30,292 bases of DNA. Origin: CALJEL01 sp041082235. Its GTDB lineage: Bacteria > Nitrospirota > Thermodesulfovibrionia > Thermodesulfovibrionales > CALJEL01. The DNA lies in assembly GCA_041082235.1 (NCBI GenBank), contig JBDOIG010000027.1, positions 1 to 30,292 on the forward strand, written 5' to 3'. Position numbers and translations under genes: made by a program. Below the pieces are notes generated by a model, which was not told where the DNA came from, did not search any database, and saw only the letters and a program-made list of their open reading frames with translations. Shown here in pieces: positions 15,218 through 21,737 of this stretch; position 1 is the stretch's first letter; every line of letters starts with the position of its first letter.

Positions 15218-15987
15218 TAGACTTCTATCTCCTCGCCTTCCTTTAATAATCTTAGTCCCTTAATACTCAGGGTCTTCAATTCCTTTTTTATAAGCCCGAG
15301 ATACTGAGGCTTTGGATGTGTTATAAGAATCTTCTTCGGTAAAGCCTGAATCTTTTTCAGCTCACCCTTGAGCAATCGTGGTGTGAGATGTCCTGTTTCT
15401 TCAGCAAGCCTGCTCAATCTATTAGGGAATGAAACCTCAACTATCAGGACATCAGCTCCATCAGCTAAAGACCATAGCCTTTCAGTCGGACCTGTATCAC
15501 CTGAATAAATGAGAGTTGATATAATTCTTCTTCCTTTCAACTCCTTTATTATATAACCAGCTGCAGGTACAGAATGATTTACCAGCACGGGCTGAATCAG
15601 GAGTGAATCTATCCTTATCTGCTCTTCTGGTTTTATCTCCTGAAGTCTCAAAACAGGACCATATCTTCCTATTGTTGTAAAATCAGGCCAGATATTGCCA
15701 TTCAGAAGATGGTCCTTTAACTGCCTTAGGACATCCCTTATAGCCATAACCGTAATATGATGTTTTTTGTTTTTAATTATTATGTTATCTGCAAGAAAAG
15801 GGATTGCCCTTATATGGTCAAGATGGGCATGACTCAAAATTATATATCTTATTGCCCACTGCTCATCTTCTTCAAGCACGGCTCCGAGAGTCCCGGCATC
15901 CAGAAGAATAGCTCCATTTATAAGATAAGCAGGTGGATTATGACCTGGAAATTCTGCTCCTGATGCACCAAGTATCTTTATCTTCAT
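15217..15987 (-). CDS. Metallo-beta-lactamase-fold hydrolase, class II cyclic-nucleotide phosphodiesterase-like
   Basis: A 256-residue single-domain MBL-fold protein. Metal-site motifs are present: LSHAHLDHIRAIPFL (HxHxDH) near residue 52, a histidine in LVNHSVPAAGY, the aspartate in IYSGDTGPTERLW and the late histidine in LITHPKP. The sequence resembles class II 3',5'-cyclic-nucleotide phosphodiesterases, but an RNase Z-like or other phosphodiester substrate cannot be ruled out. It lies between trpA and accD with a 9-base gap and a one-base overlap, so it is co-transcribed; no metabolic link is evident. An AAGGA site precedes the ATG. Confidence 0.85.
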   Translation of the reverse strand: MKIKILGASGAEFPGHNPPAYLINGAILLDAGTLGAVLEEDEQWAIRYIILSHAHLDHIRAIPFLADNIIIKNKKHHITVMAIRDVLRQLKDHLLNGNIWPDFTTIGRYGPVLRLQEIKPEEQIRIDSLLIQPVLVNHSVPAAGYIIKELKGRRIISTLIYSGDTGPTERLWSLADGADVLIVEVSFPNRLSRLAEETGHLTPRLLKGELKKIQALPKKILITHPKPQYLGLIKKELKTLSIKGLRLLKEGEEIEV

Positions 15988-15996
15988 CTTGATTCC

Positions 15997-16779
15997 TTAT
16001 TGATGAATGGCTTCTGCCATCTCCCTTAAGTAGCTTTTAAGTTCTGAGCTATCACCCTTCAGTCTCCTTACAATCGCACTTCCCACTATCACGCCATCAG
16101 AAAACTCTGCAACTGTCCTTGCCTCCTCAGGTGTTGATACACCAAATCCTGTAGCAACGGGCTTGTCTGAAAGGAGTCTTAATCTTTCTATTATTGCCTT
16201 CTGAGAACCATCAAGAAGAATTCTTGCACCTGTTATGCCTGTTATGGATACATAATAGATAAAACCTGTTGATGACCTTGCAATCAATCTCAGCCTCTCC
16301 TCTGTAGATGTGGGTGCTGCAAGGAAGATTGTATCAAGCCCCATTTTTTTTGAAAATGCCTTTAAACTATCTGCCTCATCAGGCGGAAGGTCAGGGATTA
16401 TCACTCCGTTAACGCCTGCATCCCTTGCATCCCTCACCAGAGCCTCTTCTCCATATTTGAAGACTGGATTATAATAGGTCATCAAAACAAGTGGGATTGA
16501 AGATTTTTTTCTTATAGCCTCAACGATGGTAAGAACCCTTCTTAAGCTCATGCCTTCTTTTAAGGCCTCCTGAGAGGCTGCCTGTATAATAGGACCGTCT
16601 GCAAGGGGATCTGTAAAGGGAACACCTAGTTCTACTATATCAGCACCTGATTCTTCAAGTATATCAAGGAATCTTAATGTATCTTCTGCTGAGGGATAGC
16701 CAGCCATAATATATGGAATAAAGGCCCTTTTGCCCTCTGCCTTTAATTTTAAAAACTTATTTTTTATTATTGAACCCAT
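15997..16779 (-). CDS. trpA: Tryptophan synthase alpha chain
   Basis: Cleaves indole-3-glycerol phosphate to indole, which is channelled to TrpB. The 260 residues form the expected TIM barrel with YIMAGYPSAEDT, the catalytic glutamate and aspartate in DIVELGVPFTDPLADGP, MTYYNPVFKYG, GVIIPDLPPDEAD, YYVSITGITGAR and the phosphate-binding GFGVSTPEEA...VVGSAIV. trpB, the normal upstream neighbour, is not here. A short hydrophobic ORF overlaps its start by 13 bases, and a MITE lies just beyond. The ribosome binding site is poor, so translation may be coupled to that ORF. Confidence 0.96.
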   Translation of the reverse strand: MGSIIKNKFLKLKAEGKRAFIPYIMAGYPSAEDTLRFLDILEESGADIVELGVPFTDPLADGPIIQAASQEALKEGMSLRRVLTIVEAIRKKSSIPLVLMTYYNPVFKYGEEALVRDARDAGVNGVIIPDLPPDEADSLKAFSKKMGLDTIFLAAPTSTEERLRLIARSSTGFIYYVSITGITGARILLDGSQKAIIERLRLLSDKPVATGFGVSTPEEARTVAEFSDGVIVGSAIVRRLKGDSSELKSYLREMAEAIHQ

Positions 16780-16925
16780 TTTTTTATCAGTTCAAAGACA
16801 TCTCTCTGTTTCACCGGTTTCTTTAATGTTATTATTATGCCACAAAAAGATAGAAAGATAAAATAAAAGGGCTTTAAATGACCAGCTTTTATCTCAAGAT
16901 ATACAGGACCTCTGTAGATTGCCAT
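16767..16925 (-). CDS. Small hydrophobic ORF upstream of trpA, doubtful
   Basis: A frame of about 52 residues from the ATG at 16925, with an AAAGGTC site 5 bases upstream; an earlier ATG at 16952 has none. It contains one hydrophobic segment (PFYFIFLSFCGIIITL) followed by a basic tail (KKPVKQRDVFELIKKWVQ), so it could be a small inner-membrane peptide. It overlaps trpA by 13 bases, as expected for translational coupling. I recognise no family. It could equally be a remnant left when sequence upstream of trpA was rearranged next to the MITE. Confidence 0.35.
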   Translation of the reverse strand: MAIYRGPVYLEIKAGHLKPFYFIFLSFCGIIITLKKPVKQRDVFELIKKWVQ

Positions 16926-16987
16926 AAAGGGACCTTTAGACAACTTTTTCATAGATGCCGATAGAATGTGTCAAGCACCTTAAAATA

Positions 16988-17152
16988 AAATGGGCAGGCT
17001 GCCAAAAAGGCTTTACCTGCGACACCTTAATGTGAGCTTATTAATAACCCTGCTATACATATCAGAGTTTGCCTTTTTGGTAAAAAAACTTTTTGTTTCA
17101 AGAAAAATAAAAATCGTCGCTTTGTAAAGACTTTGAGGCAGCCTGCCCATTT
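16988..17152. mobile_element. MITE-like element, 165 bp (family C)
   Basis: Perfect 16-base terminal inverted repeats (AAATGGGCAGGCTGCC at 16988-17003 and its complement at 17137-17152) continue as imperfect repeats inward (CTTTAC..., GCGAC). There is no coding capacity inside. The right arm matches the left end of the copy at 21462 over about 40 bases with very few differences. No clear target-site duplication was seen. Confidence 0.75.
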
Positions 17153-17194
17153 CCAATCAAGATCTTGGGGGACCTGACCTTATTGACAGAGAGG

Positions 17195-17971
17195 CTATTT
17201 GACCCCTATAAATCTCTTTTCCACAATCGCCTGGCCTTCAGGAGATAACATAAAATCTATAAATTCCTTCAGGCTATCCCTTGCCTCTCCTTTTGTCACG
17301 AGATTTATTGGAATAACCATTCTGTATCTTCCACTCTTTATATTTGTCTTCTCCGGCAATAATCCCTCAAGTTTTACAACCTTAACCCTTCTGGCATCCA
17401 CCAGGGATATATCAACAATCCCTATGGCTCCAGGAGTGGTATCCACTGTCTCGCAGAGGGTCTGTTCAGGTGTAATAATGGCATCATTAACAAACCTTTC
17501 TTTTTCCATTACTATCCTCTCTGTCTCGTCCCTGCTTGCATAGCCCTTTGAAGGTATAACAGCCTTTATGGGGATATCCTGAGCACCAAGCTCTTTCCAG
17601 TTTTTGATCTTCCCGGACAATATATCCCTCAACTGTCTTATGCTAATATTGTCAATTTTCAAATCCCTGTGAACCACTACTGCTACAGCAGTATATCCTA
17701 CAGTATACTGAACAAGTCCCTGTTTAATCTCATCAGGTCTGAGAGGTCTTGACACCCCTGCTATATCAACAAGTCCTGAAAGCACAGCCTTGATGCCAGC
17801 CCCTGCACCTCCACCTGAGAGCCCTATTGAATAGCCTGTCTTTTTCTCAAAGACTACCTTTGAATCCTTTAAAACATTTTCCTGTATGGTTACACAACCA
17901 GCATATTTTATATCAACAGCATGAACACTCAATGGAAATAGCAATATGACCATGATTAGAGGGATTATCAT
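17195..17971 (-). CDS. PstS-like periplasmic substrate-binding protein
   Basis: An exported binding protein of 258 residues with a signal peptide (MIIPLIMVILLFPLSVHA). It is a PBP-like fold with IKYAGCVTIQENVL, the ligand-loop GLSGGGAGAGIKAVLSG, DIAGVSRPL, VVHRDLKIDNIS and LRDILSGKIKNWKELG, and a late TPGAIGIVDISL. Phosphate-binding PstS proteins share these elements, but no pst transporter genes are near, so the ligand (phosphate or another oxyanion) is open. A good AAAAGGAG site precedes the ATG. It follows the TusA-like gene by 13 bases, which suggests a shared periplasmic role. Confidence 0.85.
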   Translation of the reverse strand: MIIPLIMVILLFPLSVHAVDIKYAGCVTIQENVLKDSKVVFEKKTGYSIGLSGGGAGAGIKAVLSGLVDIAGVSRPLRPDEIKQGLVQYTVGYTAVAVVVHRDLKIDNISIRQLRDILSGKIKNWKELGAQDIPIKAVIPSKGYASRDETERIVMEKERFVNDAIITPEQTLCETVDTTPGAIGIVDISLVDARRVKVVKLEGLLPEKTNIKSGRYRMVIPINLVTKGEARDSLKEFIDFMLSPEGQAIVEKRFIGVK

Positions 17972-17984
17972 AAATATCTCCTTT

Positions 17985-18290
17985 TCACTTTAGTCTTATA
18001 ATAAAAGTCGCTATGTCCTTTTCGTCCTTTTCTTCATAGTTAACAGGAAGCTTTTCAAGTTTTATAGCAGCCTGAATGATATCCTTTCTATCAGTCTCAA
18101 TTATTACTATAAGGGCATCTTCCTTATCCATTCCTGATAATTCATCCCTGAGAAGTGCACCAGCACTATTTGGACATATCTCCTGACCGAGCAGGTTCAG
18201 TTTCTTTTCCTGGGCTGTAAAGGCAGGCTGGTAGAAAAATGTTAGGATTATAAGGCTATAGAGTATTATAATGATCAATCTTTTACCCAT
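17985..18290 (-). CDS. Exported TusA/SirA-fold protein
   Basis: A 101-residue protein with a signal peptide (hydrophobic LIIIILYSLIILTFFY, cleavage probably after FTA) and a mature domain of about 76 residues. LNLLGQEICPNSAGALLRDELSGM followed by ALIVIIETDRKDIIQAAIKLE fits the TusA/SirA pattern, in which CP in a G-x-x-CP motif carries the persulfide cysteine. Cytosolic TusA proteins relay sulfur; an exported one is unusual. A very strong AAAAGGAGGAAG lies before the ATG. It is the first gene of the pair with the PstS-like protein. The family match is modest and rests on the Cys-Pro motif and the length. Confidence 0.65.
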   Translation of the reverse strand: MGKRLIIIILYSLIILTFFYQPAFTAQEKKLNLLGQEICPNSAGALLRDELSGMDKEDALIVIIETDRKDIIQAAIKLEKLPVNYEEKDEKDIATFIIRLK

Positions 18291-18328
18291 GGCTTCCTCC
18301 TTTTGTCTTATTGTTGATTAATTTTATC

Positions 18329-18374
18329 ATATCTGCCCAATTATAAAAAGTATATGCCCAAACTAATTATAAAG
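18329..18374. promoter_or_regulatory. Direct repeat upstream of the TusA-like gene, possible operator
   Basis: ATATCTGCCCAATTATAAA (18329-18347) and ATATGCCCA...AATTATAAA (18352-18373) are imperfect direct repeats about 23 bases apart. On the minus strand each contains a TATAAT-like hexamer, so they may be promoter or operator sites for the gene pair ending at 17195. Confidence 0.3.
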
Positions 18375-18384
18375 CAATAACTTA

Positions 18385-18534
18385 GGCCACGGACTTGGCC
18401 ATATACACGCCCCCGAGGTGTGGGGTCTTCAAGCCGGGCATGAAAAAATCGTCAGATTCTTTGGTGCCACAAATGTGGACGACCACATGCAGAAAGCCAT
18501 AGCAAGGAAGAGCAAAAGGGCAGAAAATTTTTGA
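18385..18534 (+). pseudogene. 3' fragment of an unrecognised gene
   Basis: An open frame of 49 codons from GGC at 18385 to TGA at 18534 has protein-like composition (GHGLGHIHAPEVWGLQ, then EKIVRFFGATNVDDHMQKA), but an in-frame stop (TAA) lies just upstream and there is no start codon at its head. It looks like the tail of a longer gene left after a deletion. Part of it (18441-18470) resembles the family F palindrome. I cannot name the parent family. Confidence 0.4.
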
Positions 18535-18554
18535 GCTATTTCATTCACAAAATA

Positions 18555-18578
18555 AAAGGGGGGAATTTACCCCCCTTT
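18555..18578. terminator. Bidirectional rho-independent terminator
   Basis: AAAGGGGGG and CCCCCCTTT form a 9-bp stem around AATTTA, with T-rich runs on both sides. It lies 19 bases beyond the minus-strand cytochrome stop and just after the plus-strand gene fragment. Confidence 0.85.
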
Positions 18579-18596
18579 ATTTCAATACAAATACTA

Positions 18597-19880
18597 TTAT
18601 TTCACGCTGACTGTCTTTGTGGTCTCAAAGAATAGATACTGGTCTTTTCCAACAGTGCCCTTCTTATGATCTCCACCAGCAGGCAGATACCAGAGCTGAA
18701 TAGTTACATCCATCTCCTTTGCCTTTACCTCTCTTACCTTTTTACCTTCCTTTTCTACATCCTCATAGGGGAATTTTATCTCAAAGGTCTCTACCTTTGT
18801 CTGACCTGGCTGGAGGGTTGTATCTGCCAGAAAACCTGATTTTCTGAAAGGTCCATAGACCATCTTGTCTCCCCTTCCTTTGGCTGGAGACTGAGGTGTA
18901 TAGATCTTTGATGTATTGAATACTACATTACCATCCTTTGTCTTTGCGGTCACATCCATGACCAGCCTGTTTGGAGATGGTCAACCATCGGGGATCCTGT
19001 GGCCTGCGTTACTTGAAAGCTTCACAGTAACATAGGCTGTTGGAATAGAATCTCCTGCCTTCATGAGGAAATAAAGGGACTTTGCATCCACCTCAACATT
19101 AACAGCCTTCTTTGCCTGGTCAGGATCTCTATAGGCAGGCATGAAATGACCCTTTTTATTCTCCTTCATGTGGCATTCCTGACAGGTCTTTGAGCCACCA
19201 GAAGGGATATAGGCATGCAGATAGCTTCCATAAAGAGTGGCACACTGTGTGGGCTCTGTGAGGTCAAAATTAGGTCCGAGACCATGGCACTGTCCGCAGA
19301 GGATTGATTCTGTCATGATAGGGCTCTTTTTGAGCTTTGTATATTTTGAGTCACCATGGGCACCCTCTTTTGTTCCATATACCGCATACTTTTCAGGCTC
19401 TCCATCAGTCCATTTGTGAACAATTGCCTTTGTATTGTGGCAGATAAGGCAGTTGATGCCAAGTTTCTTGAGTTTCTTCTGTGCCTCTTCATCACCGGCT
19501 GCTCCATCAATAGCAGCCTTTGCAATCTCCTGTGCTACTTCATCAGTTGCATCCTTGATCTGTGGAAGATGGCACTTGAGACAGCTGAGCATGTGCTCAA
19601 CCTTGATGTCCTTGATATCCTTTACACCTGAGTGTGTCCACTCCTTCATTATGCCATCCTTTACAGTACTTGCAATTGTTGCCATTGTCCTTGGTGAACC
19701 CACAAGGGAAATGGCGTGATAGGACTTCTCCCATTCCTCGTACTGCTTTGGATGGCATTTCTTACAGCTACTGACATCATAGAGTTTGGCAAGCTCATCA
19801 ATGGACTTTGCCTTTTCAGCATAGGCAGAAAGAGGCAATGCAATGAGCATTGCTAAGATAAAGATTAACAACCTTTTCAT
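18597..19880 (-). CDS. Exported pentahaem cytochrome c, candidate selenoprotein (in-frame UGA)
   Basis: Read as one frame of 427 residues with a UGA at codon 300 (18981-18983). A signal peptide (MKRLLIFILAMLIALPLSAYA) is followed by five CxxCH haem sites at about 39, 100, 144, 195 and 233, in a cytochrome c554-like arrangement (SSCKKCHPKQYEEWEKSYHA). The region NAGHRIPDG-UGA-PSPNRLVMDVTAKTKDG continues smoothly into a haem-free beta-rich domain that ends in ETTKTVSVK. The downstream part has no ribosome binding site of its own, and its first ATG would fall inside the conserved stretch. A stem-loop suited to a bacterial SECIS follows the UGA. A GGAGGAGG site precedes the start. Likely a periplasmic or cell-envelope electron carrier or reductase. 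The alternative is a point nonsense mutation. Confidence 0.75.
18951..18980 (-). promoter_or_regulatory. Candidate bacterial SECIS stem-loop after the UGA codon
   Basis: Counting from the base after UGA, nucleotides 2-9 (CAUCUCCA) can pair with 23-30 (UGGAUGUG), with one G-U pair and one mismatch. The 13-base apical loop contains GGU at 18-20 (18961-18963). E. coli fdhF has its loop GGU at a nearly identical distance. Hand-folded only. Confidence 0.5.
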
Positions 19881-19991
19881 AAAATCCTCCTCCTTTTGTG
19901 TAATTTTAATTTTGAATTTTTAAAACCTATTCTTCATACTACTTAGCCTTAGCTTTTTCCTCTCACCTCCTTTCAAAATCTTTCAGAAAGT

Positions 19992-20019
19992 CCCTGTCGG
20001 GCTGTTATGCCCGACAGGG
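19992..20019. repeat. Perfect 11-bp hairpin downstream of the small exported gene
   Basis: CCCTGTCGGGC (19992-20002) and GCCCGACAGGG (20009-20019) flank the loop TGTTAT. Only a short TTTT follows on the plus strand and no T-run on the minus strand, so it is a poor intrinsic terminator as written. The core TCGGGC/GCCCGA recurs in the inverted repeat at 21660-21678. The surrounding 19881-20043 spacer otherwise holds only an isolated GGAGGTGAGAGG on the minus strand. Confidence 0.6.
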
Positions 20020-20043
20020 CAGGTTTTCAAGGGGAGGTTAAAT

Positions 20044-20343
20044 CTAACCCTCTGCTGAGAACCTAAGGGCTGGTGGTCTATCCAGCAGAGAGCTGGGGAT
20101 GTATTTATAAAAAGCCATCTTTACAAAAAGGGTGTTTGAAAAAAGCTCAGGTAAGAAATCTATCACAAGAGGGGGCGCTGGCATGAACTCCATAAAGAGA
20201 TTCTCAATATTTTCATTATCGCAGACATTAAGACTCATAATCACAGGACCTGAGAATGGATTAGCACAAAAATCACCATAACCTGATAGTAGATTTATCA
20301 AAACCAAAAAGATAAGGAGCAGGGTTATCCTTTTTAATTTCAT
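20044..20343 (-). CDS. Small exported protein of unknown function
   Basis: A 99-residue frame starting MKLKRITLLLIFLVLINLLSG, a clear signal peptide, then a mature part with two cysteines (DFCANPFSGP, SLNVCDNEN) and many prolines and hydrophobics (MPAPPLVIDFLPELF). I do not recognise the family. An in-frame TTG at 20385 exists, but I chose the ATG at 20343: a near-consensus promoter puts the transcription start at or next to this ATG, so the mRNA is probably leaderless. It is upstream of the cytochrome gene on the same strand, separated by 163 bases with a hairpin; a link to the cytochrome is only positional. Confidence 0.6.
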   Translation of the reverse strand: MKLKRITLLLIFLVLINLLSGYGDFCANPFSGPVIMSLNVCDNENIENLFMEFMPAPPLVIDFLPELFSNTLFVKMAFYKYIPSSLLDRPPALRFSAEG

Positions 20344-20350
20344 AATAATA

Positions 20351-20379
20351 TTTATAGCTGAAGGTATGGTGATTGTCAA
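20351..20379 (-). promoter_or_regulatory. Near-consensus sigma-70 promoter with a start point at the ATG
   Basis: On the minus strand TTGACA (20374-20379) and TATAAA (20351-20356) are separated by exactly 17 bases. The expected start point, about 7 bases past the -10, falls at 20343-20344, where the ATG of the small exported gene begins. Confidence 0.7.
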
Positions 20380-20547
20380 CTTCAAATTAAAACTTTAGAA
20401 GACTTTTATTTCAGGGTTTTGAAACTTTATGTGTACTAAAATTTAATACACATGTGAATAAATTATTTACACTTAACTGCCCTTACAACTATATTCCCAT
20501 AGCATTTTTCTAACGAAATTACCATCTTTTGAATTAATTTGAGTGAT

Positions 20548-20617
20548 GGAGTCCCTTAAAACTCCCTTTTAAATAAATTTTATTTGGGGTTTCAAAGGGG
20601 CAAAGCCCTTTGAATGT
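20548..20617. repeat. Family B repeat upstream of the REC-GcvH-like gene
   Basis: GTCCCTTAAAACTCCC, an AAATAAATTTTATTT palindrome and a TTCAAAGGG/CCCTTTGAA hairpin around GCAAAG match the order of parts in the copy at about 14275-14350. The remaining spacer from 20386 is AT-rich without other recognisable signals. Confidence 0.65.
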
Positions 20618-20629
20618 TGTATATTTGTC

Positions 20630-20646
20630 TGGCACGAATTTTGATA
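20630..20646 (+). promoter_or_regulatory. Sigma-54-like promoter element, imperfect
   Basis: TGGCACG followed after four bases by TTGAT has the exact GG-to-GC spacing of sigma-54 promoters, but the -12 C is replaced by A. The ATG at 20660 would follow the start point by only a few bases. No ribosome binding site is visible. Confidence 0.25.
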
Positions 20647-20659
20647 TTAATAAAATGTC

Positions 20660-21418
20660 ATGAAAAAAGAACGCATACTCATAGTTGATGATGATCCTGT
20701 AATAGCACAGAGCTGTAAAAGGATACTGGGCTCTGAAGGTTATGTGGTCTCTGTTGCAGGGCTTGGCGAAGAGGCAATAAAAAAGGTCTCAAAGGAGGAG
20801 TTCGGCCTTGTTATAACAGACATAAGGCTTCCTGATATATACGGGCTGAGGGTCCTTAAAGAGACAAAGATTATTCAGCCAGAAAGTGATGTGGTTGTAA
20901 TTACAGGATATCCGTCCCTTGATGATGCAAAGGAGTCTGTAAAACTCGGTGCACTTGAATACATTGAAAAGCCCTTTACACCAGAATTTATTGTTAATAC
21001 CGCTAAAAAGGTTTTTGATAGAAAGGGCTGGATTCTTAGAAAGGCCTATATTGATCAGTTCAGATACGGTGTAGTTCCTTCAACAGAGCTTGATGAAAAG
21101 ACCATTTATTATAAGGAAGGGACATGGGCAAGGCCCCTGAGAGAAGATTTCTGGGAGGTTGGAATAGATGTGAGATACTGGTTTCTTGCCGGGCAGTTAC
21201 TTTATCTTGAGCTTCCTGAAGACATAAAGGCTATTGCAAGTGGTGAGCCCTTCTGCAGGCTTCTTACAGGTGGTGGCCAGATTCATGAACTTCCAGCACC
21301 CATGACAGGAGTGGTAAAGGAGGTTAATACAAGGGCAAATGATATTATGTGCTCCCTTACAGAAAATCTATCAGAGGGATGGATGTTATGGATAGTGAGG
21401 GTAGAGACCTTGAAATAG
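20660..21418 (+). CDS. Response-regulator receiver domain fused to a GcvH-like domain
   Basis: A protein of 252 residues. Residues 1-125 form a complete receiver: acidic DDD at 10-12, phosphoacceptor D54 in VITDIRLPD, T82 in VVVITGYPS and K104 in EKPF. After a linker, residues about 150-250 resemble glycine-cleavage H protein: WEVGIDVRYWFLAGQLLYLELPEDIKAIASGEPF, then LPAPMTGVVKEVN and EGWMLWIVRVE. The lipoyl-lysine hairpin (usually ESVKA) reads LLTGGGQIHE, so it probably cannot be lipoylated. There is no DNA-binding or enzymatic output domain. It lies 319 bases before the REC-NuoE gene, whose receiver is a close relative. The role is likely phosphorylation-dependent protein-protein regulation of the neighbouring oxidoreductase; this is inference. 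Confidence 0.8.
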   Translation: MKKERILIVDDDPVIAQSCKRILGSEGYVVSVAGLGEEAIKKVSKEEFGLVITDIRLPDIYGLRVLKETKIIQPESDVVVITGYPSLDDAKESVKLGALEYIEKPFTPEFIVNTAKKVFDRKGWILRKAYIDQFRYGVVPSTELDEKTIYYKEGTWARPLREDFWEVGIDVRYWFLAGQLLYLELPEDIKAIASGEPFCRLLTGGGQIHELPAPMTGVVKEVNTRANDIMCSLTENLSEGWMLWIVRVETLK

Positions 21419-21461
21419 GTTCAAGACTCAGACAGGGTCTATTACCCGATTTACTGATAGA

Positions 21462-21618
21462 AAATGGGCAGGCTGCCTCAAAGTCTTTACAGGGCGACGA
21501 TGGTCAGGATGCAGGATTCAAGATTCAGGATTCAGAATGCAGGCTTTTAAGATTCTTATGTATCGTGTATCTTGTGTCATGGATTTAAGGGGTCGCGATA
21601 AAGGCTTTTTGGCATACC
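21462..21618. mobile_element. MITE-like element (family C), full copy
   Basis: The left end AAATGGGCAGGCTGCC (21462-21477), continuing TCAAAGTCTTTAC, matches the 16988-17152 copy. The right end (TTAAGGGGTCGC...AAAGGCTTTTTGGCATACC, 21585-21618) matches the other arm of that copy in reverse complement. The interior carries a GATTCAG tandem repeat (21506-21543) instead of coding sequence. Confidence 0.7.
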
Positions 21619-21659
21619 CTCCTATCCCTAACAGCGGATTATGGTCTATTGACAACTAC

Positions 21660-21689
21660 TTGCCCGAAACTCGGGCAAAGTATTATAAT
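21660..21689 (+). promoter_or_regulatory. Promoter with overlapping inverted repeat before the REC-NuoE operon
   Basis: TTGCCC (21660-21665) and TATAAT (21684-21689), 18 bases apart, make a fair sigma-70 promoter. The inverted repeat TTGCCCGA-AAC-TCGGGCAA (21660-21678) covers the -35 box and half the spacer, the place expected for a repressor operator. Confidence 0.5.
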
Positions 21690-21737
21690 CTGGCATTATT
21701 ATATAGTCTAAAGTAATAGGTTTAAGGAGGTCAGGAG

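Noticed and set aside
18597..18959. Independent 120-residue gene after the cytochrome
   Set aside because: There is no ribosome binding site before its ATG, and the protein context continues through the UGA from the upstream frame, so it is better read as part of one gene.
19992..20019. Rho-independent terminator of the small exported gene
   Set aside because: The stem is perfect, but no U-run follows it in the direction of transcription of that gene; kept as a hairpin only.
21506..21543. CRISPR-like array
   Set aside because: The repeated units are short (7-9 bases) with no spacers of regular length; simple tandem repeats inside a MITE.
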